Counted from the first letter of the stretch, positions 35,145-44,056 are shown. The stretch is 64,000 nt of DNA from Vibrio penaeicida (GCF_019977755.1 NZ_AP025144.1:2294001-2358000); one strand, 5' to 3'. Notes: generated by a model not told the origin, from the letters alone. Made by a program: numbers and translations.

Positions 35145-36464
35145 TTATAAATAGCCTGCGTCTTCCATCACTTCGCGAGCGCCTTCGGCAGCATCATCCA
35201 ATGCTTCCTTCACGGTTTTATCACCAACGACGGCAGCCTGAAGTTGAGGCCAAATTTGGTTAGAGACTTCGATCCATTCTGGGATCAGCGGTGGCGTAAA
35301 CGCATCTTCAGCCATGGACTGTTGGTAGGTTTTGAATACCTGAACCATAAAGTCATTGTTCATGGCACGATTCGCTTCAATGATGTCTTGCCATACTCGT
35401 TCACGAGTAGGTAGCAAGCCTCGACGGGCTTCGAGAATCTGACCTTCGTAGCTCGTTAAGAACGTAATGAACGATGCCGCTGCTTGTTTGTTTTCACACG
35501 CTTCTGTAATAGAAAAAGTGTGAGACCCCGACCAACCCGTGCGTTTACCACCAGAACCTTTAGGCGCTTTGACTAGCCCAATGTCGCCTGCCACTTTGGA
35601 GTTTTTCGGGTCATTGAAAAACGCAGCCCAACCAGCCCAATCCAAATCTAATGCAACGGTGCCTGAAGCAAATCCAAGCCCAGTATCATCCCACAAGTAG
35701 TTTGGCACCCCTGCTGGAACCGCTTTGGCTTCATACAAATCCACAAACCATTGCAGCGCTCGCTGACCTGCTTCGGAGTTAAAGGTTGGGTTCCAATCTT
35801 TATCAAATAACGCGCCACCTTCTGCCACCAGCATCTCGTAGAAACGACCTGTGATTGCTTCGTCTTTACCGACATACTGGGTGCCGTAGAAGTTCGGTGG
35901 ATCCGCGAAGAAAATCGCCTGATCTTTCACTTGGCTCCACGTTTCAGGTGGCGTTAAGTCATAACCATATTTGGCTTTAAACTTAGACTTGTTGTCTTCG
36001 TCTTCAAACAAAGATTTTTTGTAGTAAAGGTTTGAAATATCACTGTGCCTTGGCAACTGCACCAAGCGCCCATCAATGGTTCCGTGCTCAAGCGTCAGTG
36101 CAACAAACTCATCGAGTACACTCTTGCTGATCAGCTTACTGAGATCCGTATAGATAGAGCCATACTGAGGGGCGAAACTGGTATGGTTAGATGCCACACA
36201 ATAATTGATGTTGTTGGCGGCGATATCTTGTTTGATTTCGCGATCTAACTCAAAATGGTTTTTGCGTGAAAGCACTTCGACTTTCATGCCCGTTTTCTTT
36301 TCCCACTTTGGAATCAAAGTGTAGAGAGGTTCATACTGCGCACCGCCTATGAGCTTAACGCGCAGTACCTTGTCGTCTGCGGCATTTGCAACAGAAACAG
36401 AGGCAGTTAAACAAGCCAATCCAATGGCCTTCGTCAGTGTGTTCGATCCTAATAAACGCTTCAT
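35145..36464 (-). CDS. CUT1-type periplasmic solute-binding protein
   Basis: The 439-aa family 1 extracellular solute-binding protein has a signal peptide (about 1-29, LACLTASVSVANA then ADDK). The mature start KVLRVKLIGGAQYEPLYTLIPKWEKKTGMKVEV is the usual alpha/beta domain of this family, with TGWSGSHTFSITEACENK in the second lobe. It captures the ligand for the permeases. The ATG at 36464 has GGAGG five bases upstream; an ATG at 36476 also has GGGAGG eight bases upstream, so the start is not settled, but the later one gives a standard signal peptide. Confidence 0.9.
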   Translation of the reverse strand: MKRLLGSNTLTKAIGLACLTASVSVANAADDKVLRVKLIGGAQYEPLYTLIPKWEKKTGMKVEVLSRKNHFELDREIKQDIAANNINYCVASNHTSFAPQYGSIYTDLSKLISKSVLDEFVALTLEHGTIDGRLVQLPRHSDISNLYYKKSLFEDEDNKSKFKAKYGYDLTPPETWSQVKDQAIFFADPPNFYGTQYVGKDEAITGRFYEMLVAEGGALFDKDWNPTFNSEAGQRALQWFVDLYEAKAVPAGVPNYLWDDTGLGFASGTVALDLDWAGWAAFFNDPKNSKVAGDIGLVKAPKGSGGKRTGWSGSHTFSITEACENKQAAASFITFLTSYEGQILEARRGLLPTRERVWQDIIEANRAMNNDFMVQVFKTYQQSMAEDAFTPPLIPEWIEVSNQIWPQLQAAVVGDKTVKEALDDAAEGAREVMEDAGYL

Positions 36465-36540
36465 CATGTCCTCCATGACGCCGTCCTCCCTGTATTGAGA
36501 GCCGGCTAAAGATTAGTCGTAAAGATTAAACTTACGTGGG

Positions 36541-37689
36541 TCACTTAAGTAAAAACTCCTTGGTGATCGATCCGGTATGCTGACCTAGTGTTGGTGCAGC
36601 TACCTTGCTGTTCAAAACTTTCCCGTCAAACCTTATGGGTAGACGAGTTGTCAGTAATTCTTCTACATCTTGGTGTTCGAGTTTTTGAAGCATATCGAGG
36701 TGCTGAAATGCTTCCGTTTCAATCAAATCATCCCAGTTCAACACTTCCGATGCCCATACATCGTGTTGCGAGAATATCGACATCCAGTGTTCGGTCTTTT
36801 CTTCCAACAACTTGGTTTGTATTTGCTCTTTAATTTCATCTCGATGGCTAAACCACATTTTGCTGTCGGTGTATTGAGCGATGTTTTCGTCGCCCATTAA
36901 TTTCCCAAGCTGGTCAACGGGCCCCATGGCGATCGCGATATAGTTATCTTTGGTTTTATAGATGCCATAAGGTGCTGATAAATACGCATGAGCATTGTTC
37001 ATTTGGCTACGTTCTTGTTTTTTCTTACCGCTATTCAAGTACGTGGTAAGCACCTCAAACTGAAAATCAATCAACACTTCCATTAAGCTGGTTTCTACTT
37101 TGCCGCCTTTTCCTGTGGACTGGCTTTTTACCAACGCTGCCAACACACCTTGAACCAATGCATTCCCCGCCAACATATCCGCGACGGCTAACCCCATTGG
37201 CGTCGGTGGCATATCGCTGTTTCCACTTAGCCATGTCAAACCAGATAAAGACTGCGCTAACAGATCCTGCCCGGGGCGATTCACCCACGGTCCCGTCGTG
37301 CCATAACCAGAAACGGACCCATATATAACTGTAGGATTAAATTGACGAATTGTTTCATAATCCAGTCCCAATCTTTCGATCACACCCGGTCGAAAATTCT
37401 GCAAAACAATGTCCGCTTTCTTTAACAAATTCTTTACAGCGGCAATGTCTTCAGGCTTTTTTAAATCAGCGCAAAAGCTTTCTTTGTTGCGGTTAATGGC
37501 TTGAAACAGTGAATTCACTCCACCCACATCGGTGTCGGTTAGATATAAGTGGCGGCACAAATCTCCGGAGCCTGGGCGCTCTATTTTGATTACACGAGCC
37601 CCTAAGTCAGCCAGCTTCAGTCCAGCCAAGGGACCTGCAAGGAACTGGCTAAAATCGACCACCAACTTCCCTTCTAGTGGCAATGTCAT
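36541..37689 (-). CDS. CaiB/BaiF (class III) CoA-transferase
   Basis: The 382-aa protein starts LPLEGKLVVDFSQFLAGP with GADLGARVIKIERPGSGD-type flow typical of class III CoA-transferases. The catalytic Asp is likely in GLAVADMLAGNA (about 165). QNFRPGVIERLGLDYE and SGYGTTGPW are further family motifs. It moves CoA between carboxylic acids, for example succinyl-CoA to mesaconate or a hydroxy acid. The ATG at 37689 has AAGGAG upstream and overlaps the upstream gene by four bases (ATGA). Together with the two MaoC hydratases it implies CoA-thioester intermediates in this island. Confidence 0.9.
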   Translation of the reverse strand: MTLPLEGKLVVDFSQFLAGPLAGLKLADLGARVIKIERPGSGDLCRHLYLTDTDVGGVNSLFQAINRNKESFCADLKKPEDIAAVKNLLKKADIVLQNFRPGVIERLGLDYETIRQFNPTVIYGSVSGYGTTGPWVNRPGQDLLAQSLSGLTWLSGNSDMPPTPMGLAVADMLAGNALVQGVLAALVKSQSTGKGGKVETSLMEVLIDFQFEVLTTYLNSGKKKQERSQMNNAHAYLSAPYGIYKTKDNYIAIAMGPVDQLGKLMGDENIAQYTDSKMWFSHRDEIKEQIQTKLLEEKTEHWMSIFSQHDVWASEVLNWDDLIETEAFQHLDMLQKLEHQDVEELLTTRLPIRFDGKVLNSKVAAPTLGQHTGSITKEFLLK

Positions 37690-38813
37690 CTTTTGCTCCT
37701 TGCGTACTCTTGCTGAATGTTCTCGACCGTTTTTTCCGGTGAAAGCTGCCCTTGTAGGCAAGCGTTAACCCAATCGCCTGCCACATCCTGAAATTGCATG
37801 TACCCATTATGTCTCGGGCGCAAATAGGCGTTTTCTAGCGTGGTTAATGTGTCTTTAAAAAAGTGATTGGATTGCTGGTTGCAATGTTCATCCTGCCACG
37901 CAACCAAATTCCCGGGCTGCCCACCGGAGTTAAAGAAGAGATCTTTTTGCACTTCAGCGGAAGCAATCCAGAAGGCGTATTTCAATGCAATGTCTTTGTG
38001 TTGGGTAGACGCAGAGATAGCAACACCTGTTCCCCCCAATGTTGTGCCACCGACTGCGTTGTCACCAAATACTGGCGCGTCGCAAGAACGGACGACATGC
38101 TGGCGAAACCCTTCTCGCCCGTAGTTGCTGTAGCCATACAAATAAGGGACGTACGCGGCATCATCTCGGCTGGCGAGCCATTCATAAGCACCAATGGGGT
38201 TCATAGAAAAGCAACACTCATCCAGATGCTGGCTTACACGCAAGAGCTGGTTCAATGCCGCGATGCCCTGCTCAGTAGCGACACCGTTTACATCGATACC
38301 AAATGGGGTTCCTTGGTTGGCGAGCACATTGTAAAAAGACATGAGTGCGTCGATAGGCTTTAATGGCCACACAACCTTGCCGGCTTCCGCTAGTGCAACC
38401 ACTTCATCCCATTCACGTGGAACACTGTCTAATTTATCGGGGCGGTATGCCGCCACAGGGGTAGCCGCGTCAATCGCTAGCGCCCATTGGTGCCCATGAA
38501 AATACGATGGATGCGATTGCCCGACCGATTGCTCGGCGAGTGTTTCCAGTTGATCGTCATAACCATTTCCATCCAGAGGAAGCAGCAAACCAGTTTCGGA
38601 CGCCGCGCCAGCGTGAGGGTGATCGATCACCATTAAGTCGAACTCAGTGGTCATTTCTTCAAGAGGACGATCGGCAAACGCCTGCAAAGATCGTTTATGC
38701 CAAATGATCTCTACGTCTGGGTTAAGCTCTGCAAACTTATTTGCTGTCGCGACCATTGGATCATACCCGCGGCAGTGATCCCAAGTCATACCATGTAGTG
38801 TTACCTTACTCAC
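37686..38813 (-). CDS. Solute-binding-protein-like protein without signal peptide
   Basis: The 375-aa protein has the family 1 solute-binding fold ([23 protein letters not shown] near the N-terminus, [38 protein letters not shown]), but it begins [18 protein letters not shown] with no hydrophobic leader. The GTG at 38813 is chosen because AAGGAG lies eight bases upstream and it overlaps the MaoC stop by eight bases. The ATG at 38837 lies further inside that gene and also gives no signal peptide. It would stay in the cytoplasm unless exported by another route. It may be a sensor, a chaperone-like binder or a component that hands substrate to enzymes; none is shown. Confidence 0.8.
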   Translation of the reverse strand: MSKVTLHGMTWDHCRGYDPMVATANKFAELNPDVEIIWHKRSLQAFADRPLEEMTTEFDLMVIDHPHAGAASETGLLLPLDGNGYDDQLETLAEQSVGQSHPSYFHGHQWALAIDAATPVAAYRPDKLDSVPREWDEVVALAEAGKVVWPLKPIDALMSFYNVLANQGTPFGIDVNGVATEQGIAALNQLLRVSQHLDECCFSMNPIGAYEWLASRDDAAYVPYLYGYSNYGREGFRQHVVRSCDAPVFGDNAVGGTTLGGTGVAISASTQHKDIALKYAFWIASAEVQKDLFFNSGGQPGNLVAWQDEHCNQQSNHFFKDTLTTLENAYLRPRHNGYMQFQDVAGDWVNACLQGQLSPEKTVENIQQEYARSKR

Positions 38814-39354
38814 CCGCAGACTCCTTCTTGCCATCATTATCTTTGTAGAGAACTGTCAATAAGTGCTCGCAATAAAGCACAAGCTCGCCTTCGCCCTTAT
38901 AAACGCTGTAGCTCACGCGGACTAACCCCATCTCGTCGTACTTGGGTTCTTTCGATAGGTTTTTTCGTACGGTGTATATGGTGTCGCCAATAAAGGTAGG
39001 TTTGATGAAACGAAGCTTGTCGTAGCCGTAAGAAAAAGAGTTGAGGCAATTAGTCGCAACCAACCCTAACCCGTACGAGAAAACCTGAGCACCTGCCACC
39101 AACCGCTTTCCAAAATGTCCTTCTTCTTTAGCAAAGGTGTCATCGGCTACATAGGGGTGCAGATCCATCACCAGACTATTAAATAGCATGGCTTCACCTT
39201 CAGAAATGGTGCGCCTTAACGATCGAATGGTATGACCGACTTCGAAATCCTCGTAATACCAATCTTCTGCATTCCAAACCGGAATATCAGCGTGGTCAGT
39301 GGGCATGCCTTTTACCGGACGTGATGAAACGCCCACTGTCGGTTTTCTTTCCAT
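38806..39354 (-). CDS. MaoC-like hydratase/dehydratase
   Basis: The 182-aa single hot-dog domain protein has the hydratase region [20 protein letters not shown], with Asp and His in the positions of the R-hydratase motif D-x-x-P-x-H modified to D-L-H-P, then [17 protein letters not shown] and [16 protein letters not shown]. Relatives hydrate enoyl-CoA or mesaconyl-CoA-type substrates. The ATG at 39354 has GAGG five bases upstream. It is the first gene of the minus-strand operon, overlapped by the binding-protein-like gene. A divergent paralogue starts at 39501. Confidence 0.87.
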   Translation of the reverse strand: MERKPTVGVSSRPVKGMPTDHADIPVWNAEDWYYEDFEVGHTIRSLRRTISEGEAMLFNSLVMDLHPYVADDTFAKEEGHFGKRLVAGAQVFSYGLGLVATNCLNSFSYGYDKLRFIKPTFIGDTIYTVRKNLSKEPKYDEMGLVRVSYSVYKGEGELVLYCEHLLTVLYKDNDGKKESAGE

Positions 39355-39500
39355 GATAACCTCAACTTTAATTTCATATTCGAAATCTAATTTCAAAATC
39401 AACACTAGCACTTGACTAAAAAATGATCAACAATAAATTTCAAATATAAATCTAGATTGTGAATATGAAATTTAACAAAAGATAAACGTAGGTAATGATC
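39355..39500. promoter_or_regulatory. Divergent promoter region with long-spaced 12-bp inverted repeat
   Basis: Between the two MaoC genes AATTTCATATTC (39370-39381) is perfectly inverted as GAATATGAAATT (39461-39472), with further ATTTC/GAAAT half-sites between (TTCGAAAT, ATTTCAAAT). The region is highly AT-rich. The symmetry between divergent genes suggests a shared operator, possibly with looping. The regulator gene is not in the immediate neighbourhood. Confidence 0.55.
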
Positions 39501-39944
39501 ATGGAACGAGCACGATATTTTGAAGACTACGAAATGGATGAAATGCGCCTTACTGTGGGACGTACCATTACAGAAACGGATTTTGTGGTACATGCAGGTC
39601 ACACTGGGGATTTTTTCCCACACCATATGGATGAAGAGTTTTGCAAACAGCAGCCTTGGGGAAAAAGAATTGCCCACGGCACGATGACATTTGCGATTGG
39701 CATCGGTTTAACCGCCACAGAGATTAACCCTTTAGCCTTCACGTATGGATATGAAAGGCTGCGCTTCCCTAATCCGGTCTATATTGGGGATACCATCAAA
39801 AGCCGAATAACCATAAGCAAAAAGGTAGATGACCCTAAACGTGAGGGTTTTGGACAAGTCACCGAAACTGTAGAGGTGTTGAATCAAGACCGGAAAACCG
39901 TGCTGTATTGCGAGCATATTTTGCTTGTAGAGAAGAAAAAATAA
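39501..39944 (+). CDS. MaoC-like hydratase/dehydratase
   Basis: The 147-aa hot-dog domain has the motif [14 protein letters not shown] (about 34-47), matching the R-specific enoyl-CoA hydratase pattern GDxxPxHxD, followed by [17 protein letters not shown] and [16 protein letters not shown]. It is similar in layout to the divergent MaoC protein, suggesting duplication; both end ...V/TVLYCEHxLxV. The ATG at 39501 has TAGG eight bases upstream, better than the ATG at 39495. The two could act as a heteromer, as many MaoC hydratases do (inference). It is followed by the oxidoreductase gene. Confidence 0.87.
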   Translation: MERARYFEDYEMDEMRLTVGRTITETDFVVHAGHTGDFFPHHMDEEFCKQQPWGKRIAHGTMTFAIGIGLTATEINPLAFTYGYERLRFPNPVYIGDTIKSRITISKKVDDPKREGFGQVTETVEVLNQDRKTVLYCEHILLVEKKK

Positions 39945-40040
39945 GCTAAAAGCCCTTTTACACGACTATCTTTATCGCATAACTGGCGTAGTAGTATCAA
40001 AGCACAACACTACGCCAAATTAGAATTCAAGGAGTGAACG

Positions 40041-41096
40041 ATGACAATGGAATTGCAGCAAACTTGGCCAAAACCCAATAACCCCAAACCAATCGTAATC
40101 ATTGGAGCTGGCGGAATAGTTCATGATGCACATTTACCCGCCTACAAAAAAGCCGGTTTTCATGTTCAGGGGATCTTTGATATTGATACTTCTAGAGCGG
40201 AAAAAGTCGCCAGCGATTGGGGAATCGAGACTGTATATAAAAGCTTAGAAGATGCCACCCAGTTTACCAATGTGGTTTACGACCTCCCTCTTCCCCCTAT
40301 TGCAGCCCCACAGGTGCTCGAAATGCTCCCCGATGGCGTACCCGTTTTGATTCAAAAGCCTCTAGGATTGGATCTTGAGCAAGCAAAAGTAATCCGTGAC
40401 ATTTGTGAGCGCAAAAACCTCATCGCAGCCGTGAACTTTCAGCTTCGATTTTCTGCCATGATGCTGGCACTAAGAGACGTCGTTCAAAGCGGTAAGCTGG
40501 GTGAGCTAACGGATATTGAAGTCCACTTAAACATTCATACTCCGTGGGAAATGTTTCCGTTTCTACTCAAAATGGAGCGAATCGAATTACTGGTTCATTC
40601 AATACATTACATCGATCTCATTCGCTCTATCGCGGGCAACCCAAAATCCGTCTATTGCCGGAGCATGGCGGATCCTCGCTCGCAAGACTTCAAACAAACT
40701 CGCACCAGCGCAATATTGGATTACGAATATCCTCTGCGCTGCCTAATGTCAATCAATCACAATCACGATTACGGTCGTAAAGCGCAAGACGCCAGTTTCC
40801 GCTTTGAAGGCACCGAAGGCTGCGTGATGATAAAAATGGGCGTCCTGCTGGATTACCCCAACGGCGAGCCTGATGAGTTTCTATTTTGTGAGCGGGGTAA
40901 AGAATGGCAGTCCGTCCCACTTGAAGGCGGGTGGTTCCCAGAAGCGTTTATCGGCACCATGAGCAACATTCAACGCTTCGCATCCGGTGAAGATGACACC
41001 CTACACACTGCTGTTGCAGACGCTTTCCAAACCATGGCGGTTGTTGAAGCCTGCTTTGAAAGCAACAAAGCAAAAGGGACGGATATCCAATACTAA
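40041..41096 (+). CDS. Gfo/Idh/MocA-family NAD(P)-dependent oxidoreductase
   Basis: The 351-aa protein has an N-terminal Rossmann domain with IVIIGAGGIVHDAHLPAYKKAG (about 17-38), the catalytic Lys region IQKPLGLD (about 111, with Gln replacing the usual Glu of EKP) and a C-terminal substrate domain with HSIHYIDLIRSIAG. Family members oxidise sugars, inositols or sugar acids at a hydroxyl. The ribosome site AAGGAG is seven bases upstream. It lies 96 bp after the MaoC gene on the same strand and is followed by a strong terminator. It probably provides the oxidation step for the imported substrate. Confidence 0.9.
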   Translation: MTMELQQTWPKPNNPKPIVIIGAGGIVHDAHLPAYKKAGFHVQGIFDIDTSRAEKVASDWGIETVYKSLEDATQFTNVVYDLPLPPIAAPQVLEMLPDGVPVLIQKPLGLDLEQAKVIRDICERKNLIAAVNFQLRFSAMMLALRDVVQSGKLGELTDIEVHLNIHTPWEMFPFLLKMERIELLVHSIHYIDLIRSIAGNPKSVYCRSMADPRSQDFKQTRTSAILDYEYPLRCLMSINHNHDYGRKAQDASFRFEGTEGCVMIKMGVLLDYPNGEPDEFLFCERGKEWQSVPLEGGWFPEAFIGTMSNIQRFASGEDDTLHTAVADAFQTMAVVEACFESNKAKGTDIQY

Positions 41097-41120
41097 CTTA
41101 ATTAACCCACCACTCATTAA

Positions 41121-41160
41121 AAAAGGCTGCCAAGTAACATGACATTGGCAGCCTTTTTTT
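41121..41160 (+). terminator. Terminator of the MaoC-oxidoreductase unit
   Basis: AAAAGGCTGCCAA / TTGGCAGCCTTTT (13 bp) with an 11-base loop that can extend by GT/AC is followed by TTT. It ends the island on the plus strand. Confidence 0.88.
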
Positions 41161-41296
41161 GATGAAGGAGAGATAACTCACACAAAATACATCTCCAAGA
41201 AATATGAATTACGTTGCAATGTATAATCGCCTCGATTTTACAGAGTCAATTTTGGTCTTTAAGACTCTGTTATTCATAATAAATATTGGAGAAAAA

Positions 41297-41632
41297 ATGA
41301 AAAAGCTACTCTTATTGTTATCTTTGGTGGTTTCTACAAATGCATTTGCCGCTTTCAATTGTGAGGTGACCGTTAATCGAGTACTCGTATACGGGAATGG
41401 AAGTGTAAATATTCTGCATTCTGGCAGAAATGACTATACCTATATATGCAATACAAAAGGCACATGGAAAGGCATAGATACTGTCACCTGTTCATTGTGG
41501 GTTGGCATGCTGCAAAATATCCAAAATAACGCCAAGAAAGCGATATTTTATTATGGCGGACAAGGCACATGCGCAACGCTTCCAACCTATGGTAATACAC
41601 CAGCTCCCGTATACATTGGTTCAATTCAGTAG
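41297..41632 (+). CDS. Small secreted Cys-containing protein
   Basis: The 111-aa protein has a signal peptide (LLLLLSLVVSTNAFA, cleavage after residue 18). The mature domain of about 93 residues has four Cys (FNCEV, YICNT, VTCSL, GTCAT). The pattern VLVYGNGSVNIL...YICNTKGTW...CSLW...KKAIFYYGGQGTCATLPTYG looks like a compact beta-rich, disulfide-bonded secreted fold. The ATG at 41297 follows TTGGAGAAAAA; the longer ORF from 41204 lacks this and would bury the signal peptide. TATAAT at 41222-41227 is a likely -10. Function unknown; it resembles small exported proteins found in Vibrio accessory DNA. Confidence 0.75.
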   Translation: MKKLLLLLSLVVSTNAFAAFNCEVTVNRVLVYGNGSVNILHSGRNDYTYICNTKGTWKGIDTVTCSLWVGMLQNIQNNAKKAIFYYGGQGTCATLPTYGNTPAPVYIGSIQ

Positions 41633-41655
41633 CGGTTAGACGGATACAGGTAGAT

Positions 41656-41716
41656 AACACGATGCGCTACACGCCATTTGGTTTGGCGTTAGCGCTTGTT
41701 CTTTATTATAGAGGGA
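41656..41716 (+). terminator. Bulged hairpin after the small secreted protein gene
   Basis: GCGCTA (41664-41669) pairs with TAGCGC (41690-41695), and CGCCA (41672-41676) with TGGCG (41684-41688), leaving unpaired bases between. A T-rich stretch follows. It may be a weak terminator. The extra-helical bases and GGCGTTA also recall integron attC sites, but the canonical 7-base ends are missing. Confidence 0.45.
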
Positions 41717-41801
41717 AAACATTGCAACAGATTAAAACCGAATTTTGGTCTGGTGAGAAATACGATGCCCGATATGCAACGAACTATCTCAAGGAACCAA
41801 A

Positions 41802-42266
41802 TTGAATCACATAGAAATAAAAGGTCCTGAAAAAGGGTTAGGAAGACAATGTGAGGTAGTGCTTCGCACTGTACCAGAGTGGTTTGGACGTGAAGAAGCG
41901 CTACGAGAATACGTGGGTACGATTGAAACATTGGGTACCTATACCGCATGGCAGAAAGATAAGTTGGTTGGGTTCTTTTCCGTCGATTACCACAATGACT
42001 ACTCCGCAGAATTACATATACTAGCCGTAGATAAGGCAAACCATCGCCAAGGTATAGGGCGAAGATTACTAGCGGCTGTAGAATCGGATCTAAAAGCGAG
42101 AGCGATTAAGCTTCTCCAAGTTAAAACGTTAGGAACGTCTGCTTGCGACAATAACTACGACAAAACGAGACATTTCTATATAGGTATGGGCTTTTACCCA
42201 CTTGAAGAACTTGTGGATTTTTGGGGAAAAGGAACCCCTTGCTTACTTATGGTGAAATGCATTTAA
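41802..42266 (+). CDS. GNAT-family N-acetyltransferase
   Basis: The 154-aa protein has the acetyl-CoA-binding motif ANHRQGIGRRLLAAVE (about 79-94) after strands with GTYTAWQKDKLVGFFSVDY and AELHILAVD. The late segment TRHFYIGMGFYPLEEL is also GNAT-typical. The start is TTG at 41802 with AAGGA eight bases upstream. It acetylates an amine on an unknown substrate. Such enzymes are frequent in mobile and cassette DNA. Confidence 0.85.
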   Translation: MNHIEIKGPEKGLGRQCEVVLRTVPEWFGREEALREYVGTIETLGTYTAWQKDKLVGFFSVDYHNDYSAELHILAVDKANHRQGIGRRLLAAVESDLKARAIKLLQVKTLGTSACDNNYDKTRHFYIGMGFYPLEELVDFWGKGTPCLLMVKCI

Positions 42267-42541
42267 CCTAATATTTGCCTCAACCAGCAATTCCTAGCCC
42301 ATTAATGAGGCGTTAAATTTTCTTGATTGGATGTTTTGATAGTTCTAAATAGCGAGGCACACAAATCCGTATTAAGAATACCTTTCAAATCATGCTGAAC
42401 AATTTTTAACTAAAGATGATATGACTCGCACAGATAAGGAATCTAAGATATGCAATCCGATTTACTCTGTATACTCGCCCCCTTTTTTGAAAGCCCAAGT
42501 CCGTGTTGAAAAATGGACGTTAAAATGAAACGAGGGATCCG

Positions 42542-42922
42542 ATGTTTTGGGGAATAGCTTTTTCGATCTATGTCATTTATTTATTAGGGATCATTCCTTT
42601 AAAGATATATCACTATTGGACTGGTAAAGAAACGAGCGCTTTAAAGGTAAAAATTGAAGAGTTTTCAGGTAGTTTATTTTTCTCTATTGGACTCATTGCA
42701 GTATATGGTCAAATCAACCAACAGTTTTTCTTTGTTCATGAGTTTTGGATCGCTTGGCTAATTATCTATACTACGTACTGTATTATCAGCCTTTTTTACT
42801 CACCAAAAATGCGGCATGTAGCGAATGTAGCAAGCAAGAAAGTACTTATCATTGGGACGGTCATAGCTCACGTAGTATCACTTCCTCTGTATTATGCTGT
42901 GTTTATTCAAGCTGGTGTCTAG
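42542..42922 (+). CDS. Four-helix membrane protein, unknown function
   Basis: The 126-aa protein has four predicted membrane helices (about 2-22, 44-58, 68-88, 101-122), with positively charged loops (HYWTGKETSALKVK, SPKMRHVANVASKK). No conserved family motif is recognised. A GAGGGATCCG site precedes the ATG. It is a single gene, 275 bp from its upstream neighbour and 265 bp from the next. Confidence 0.65.
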   Translation: MFWGIAFSIYVIYLLGIIPLKIYHYWTGKETSALKVKIEEFSGSLFFSIGLIAVYGQINQQFFFVHEFWIAWLIIYTTYCIISLFYSPKMRHVANVASKKVLIIGTVIAHVVSLPLYYAVFIQAGV

Positions 42923-43187
42923 CCCTCACAAATTGTCGAAATAACAAGCATGGCTTTTAATGTATAGCCCTATACTTAATGTTTTAAATATCAGAAAACT
43001 AGAGGAAAATAGGTAACCTAATCATTGAAAGTGAAGTGGCTCGCACTGGTCAAATAGCCCACAAATATGAGCTTGGTAGCATTGTATAATACCCCATAAA
43101 TTTAGTTCACATTTAAAGTAGTATGCAGTAGCGGTAGTTCTCCGCTCTTGGCTACTTTATTGGGCGTTAGTTTGCTATGGAGAAAAC

Positions 43188-43523
43188 ATGAAATTTTTAG
43201 TCAAGATGATCCCAGTATTTTGTATGGCGACTTTTGGTGTTCAAGCTGGATACCAAACAGGAAAAGTAGAGTCGCTTTATGCAAGAGCATCCGATAATTT
43301 GCATCTTGTAACATTGAGCGGCGGTACAGCCAAAACGGGCTCTCCGAGCTGCGCAACAAGAGGTTACTGGCTAATTAGAGATGAAAACTCAGCCGCTGGA
43401 AAGTCGCAATTTAGTCAATTATTGGCAGCCAAGTTGGCTGGTGCAACCGTGAAAATTGAAGGCCTCAATACGTGCAGCCGTTGGGGCGATGGTGAAGACA
43501 TTAACACTATAATAATTAAGTAA
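43188..43523 (+). CDS. Small secreted protein
   Basis: The 111-aa protein has a signal peptide (about 1-20, IPVFCMATFGVQA) and a mature domain of about 90 residues with two Cys (SPSCATRG and NTCSRWG). The pattern GKVESLYARASDNLHLVTLSG and AGKSQFSQLLAAKLAGATVKIEG suggests a small beta-rich domain also seen in other secreted Vibrio and Shewanella proteins (from memory). Function unknown. GGAGAAAAC precedes the ATG. The 5' leader holds a hairpin AGTAGC / GCTACT (43127-43156), and TATAAT at 43085-43090 may be the -10. Confidence 0.7.
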   Translation: MKFLVKMIPVFCMATFGVQAGYQTGKVESLYARASDNLHLVTLSGGTAKTGSPSCATRGYWLIRDENSAAGKSQFSQLLAAKLAGATVKIEGLNTCSRWGDGEDINTIIIK

Positions 43524-43645
43524 TGGATACTTTTATCAAAACAAAGCGTAAAGCATCATTTGTTTGATAATAATCGCTGCAAAATGCCTATGCATGACAT
43601 TTTCGATTTGGAAAGGACAGATGCTAATGATTTAGCAAAATTAGA

Positions 43646-43681
43646 GTGGGTGTTCAGGGCATTCTGAACACCCACCTTTTT
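43646..43681 (+). terminator. Strong bidirectional terminator
   Basis: A perfect 12-bp stem GTGGGTGTTCAG / CTGAACACCCAC with a 6-base loop is followed by CTTTTT. It lies between the secreted protein gene (+) and yibL (-). Confidence 0.88.
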
Positions 43682-43699
43682 AGATTTGGGCTGAAAAAA

Positions 43700-44056
43700 T
43701 TAGAACTTTTTCGGGGCGTAACCTGTCATTACTTTCAACTGAAGTTCTTTACCCAGTTTTGTTGTCGGGTGCACAACAACCAAGCCTTTTACTGATTTCT
43801 TCAGTTTGCCCATATCCGCTTGTTCAGCTTTAGTGATTTCACGTGAGAATGGCATATCAAGCAAGCTTTTACGCTCTTTGTTCATGTCGTACTGTTGCTT
43901 GTGCTTCATTGAGTTTGCTTTCTTGTTCATTTTTTCTATTTCATCAACGAACTTTGAAATCATTTCCTGATCGCCACGCCCTTTCGCTGCGTCTAGTTTA
44001 CGCTGACAGTTATCTAAACGATTGTGAAGCTTTTGAAGTTCTTGCTTTAGGCTCAT
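43700..44056 (-). CDS. yibL: YibL family ribosome-associated protein
   Basis: The 118-aa protein aligns with E. coli YibL (120 aa). It has an N-terminal coiled coil with [16 protein letters not shown] and the conserved C-terminal half [21 protein letters not shown] then [16 protein letters not shown] and MTGYAPKKF. YibL cosediments with ribosomes; the exact role is unknown. The ATG at 44056 gives the family length; the ORF extends three codons further. Confidence 0.92.
   Translation of the reverse strand: MSLKQELQKLHNRLDNCQRKLDAAKGRGDQEMISKFVDEIEKMNKKANSMKHKQQYDMNKERKSLLDMPFSREITKAEQADMGKLKKSVKGLVVVHPTTKLGKELQLKVMTGYAPKKF

Noticed and set aside
37863..38363. 166-codon plus-strand ORF opposite the leaderless binding-protein-like gene
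   Set aside because: Antisense shadow; the minus-strand frame has domain support and translational coupling.
41656..41700. Hairpin considered as an integron attC site
   Set aside because: The terminal RYYYAAC and GTTRRRY motifs are not met and no integrase is in the window, so it is listed as a possible weak terminator and only raised as a question.
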